From Rhodospirillaceae bacterium (GTDB taxonomy: Bacteria; Pseudomonadota; Alphaproteobacteria; Rhodospirillales; Magnetovibrionaceae), in NCBI GenBank assembly GCA_002401565.1, contig NVTL01000010.1, positions 16,744 to 22,040 on the forward strand: a stretch of DNA of 5,297 bases, in the 5' to 3' direction. This document shows, piece after piece, positions 4,473-5,297 of this stretch. Below the pieces are notes generated by a model that worked only from the letters and a program-made list of their open reading frames with translations, had not been told where the DNA came from and did not search any database. The number at the start of each line of letters is the position of its first letter. Position 1 is the stretch's first letter. Made by a program: the position numbers and the translations under genes.

Positions 4473-5297
4473 TTAAGACCAGGGCGGAATCTGCAGCCCC
4501 GGTGAAGCAATGCCTAAAACCCGAAACAATGTACCCATTTGTTCTGGGCTGACCAGCCGTGTATAGGCTCTGTTCACATCAAAGATTTGTTCTTCGGAGG
4601 CTTTGGCTTTCAAGGTCTCTGCGCGTTCGCCCATGCCCAGTTGTTGCAAGAATATGCCTTGTGCCACCGGGCCAAAGACTTCGGCACCTTCGGCTTCGGC
4701 CACTTTGGACAACTGTTCAAAATCCACATGGGTGGTTAAATCTTGGTTGCCGGGTTTGGACAGAACATCAACAAATTTATGGCCTTTCAGGGCTTGGAAC
4801 GTATTGCCCAGCGCATGTTCATCATGGCCGTAATCAAAAAACAAAGCTGCGCCGCCAAATTTTGCGATGCGCGCAGCAACGTTTTTCATCACCGCGCGGG
4901 ACGTTGCTTGATCTTCAAAAACGTCTCCAGCCTGAGCCTTGGCTTGCAATGTTTCGGGCACCAAACCTTCGGATTCTGCCTCGTCCGCCATGACAAAAGC
5001 CAGCTTTTCACCGTTCAGGCCGACCAAGCGTTCATGCCATTCGCCATCGCCATACACATATTGACGGACCGGCAAAGCATCAAAAAACTCATTACCAATC
5101 ACCAGCAACGGGCCATCGGCGACGTCTTTAATGTCATCGTGCCATGTGGCTTTTACACCAAAGGGTTCTAACGCTTGTTTTTGCAGGACACGCAGCACCG
5201 GGCTGGTTTCGACCATCGACACCCGTACGTTGTCTAAAAAACCGGGGACCGTGCTGGCGGCGCGCAAGGCGTCTGCCATCAAGGTTCCACGTCCCGG
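4473..5297 (-). CDS. SAM-dependent methyltransferase, NDUFAF7/MidA (DUF185) family, partial (N-terminus beyond window)
   Basis: The frame is open to the right edge, so the gene is cut and the visible 274 residues are the C-terminal three quarters of a protein usually near 350-370. It opens in the middle of the SAM-binding motif: PGRGTLMADALR, the remainder of the family's G-P-G-R-G-T-L-M-x-D. Later motifs in visible numbering: VETSPVLRVLQ (29-39), GNEFFDALPVRQ (68-79), FFDYG (153-157), FVDVLSKPGNQDLTTHVDF (175-193), QGIFLQQLG (213-221) and MGTLFRVLG (254-262), ending PPWS. In mitochondria the homologue NDUFAF7 methylates an arginine of the complex I subunit NDUFS2; the bacterial substrate is less certain. 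The TTG at 5282 is internal, not a start. In Alphaproteobacteria this gene commonly follows lgt and precedes pgeF. Confidence 0.95.
   Translation of the reverse strand, partial: PGRGTLMADALRAASTVPGFLDNVRVSMVETSPVLRVLQKQALEPFGVKATWHDDIKDVADGPLLVIGNEFFDALPVRQYVYGDGEWHERLVGLNGEKLAFVMADEAESEGLVPETLQAKAQAGDVFEDQATSRAVMKNVAARIAKFGGAALFFDYGHDEHALGNTFQALKGHKFVDVLSKPGNQDLTTHVDFEQLSKVAEAEGAEVFGPVAQGIFLQQLGMGERAETLKAKASEEQIFDVNRAYTRLVSPEQMGTLFRVLGIASPGLQIPPWS

Noticed and set aside
4441..4475. CTTAA/TTAAG ends after the methyltransferase stop as a terminator
   Set aside because: Only five AT-rich pairs around a long loop with no T-run.
4473..5282. Complete methyltransferase gene starting at 5282
   Set aside because: That codon is TTG inside the conserved G-x-G-R-G-T-L-M-A-D motif, and the frame continues to the window edge, so the gene is truncated.

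Overview
The window comes from a chromosome, most likely that of an alphaproteobacterium. Moderate G+C, the protein sequences, and the gene order (NDUFAF7/MidA-type methyltransferase, pgeF, lipoprotein, prs, rplY) all fit that class, and a Rhodospirillales-like lineage is plausible but not shown. All housekeeping genes lie on the minus strand, so transcription runs from right to left.

Layout in transcription order. 5297-4473 is the C-terminal 274 residues of a SAM-dependent methyltransferase of the NDUFAF7/MidA (DUF185) family, cut by the window edge. 4472-3306 is an interruption holding two genes I cannot assign to a known function. One is a 200-residue cysteine-free soluble protein on the minus strand (4285-3683). 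The other is an 83-residue acidic, beta-rich protein on the plus strand (3397-3648). They are convergent. The 187-bp gap before the 200-residue gene carries a very good sigma-54 (-24/-12) promoter match, with an 11-bp direct repeat about 90-120 bp upstream of the predicted start site. 3305-2535 is pgeF. 2531-1575 is an outer-membrane-type lipoprotein with two repeated domains. 1442-507 is prs, complete and typical. 398-1 is the N-terminal 132 residues of ribosomal protein L25 (rplY), cut by the left edge.

How the genes work together. pgeF and the lipoprotein gene are 3 bp apart and surely co-transcribed. prs has a plausible sigma-70-type promoter of its own, and its leader carries a 14-bp palindrome. 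rplY follows prs after 108 bp, and a hairpin with a six-T run sits directly before its ribosome binding site, which suggests read-through or attenuation control. midA and pgeF are commonly neighbours in Alphaproteobacteria, so the two genes between them look like a later insertion that separated pgeF from its usual upstream partner.

The most interesting part is 3306-4472: two unassigned genes, a candidate sigma-54 control region, and a perfect inverted repeat in the divergent pgeF/orf83 intergenic region. No RNA gene, insertion sequence or CRISPR array is visible.
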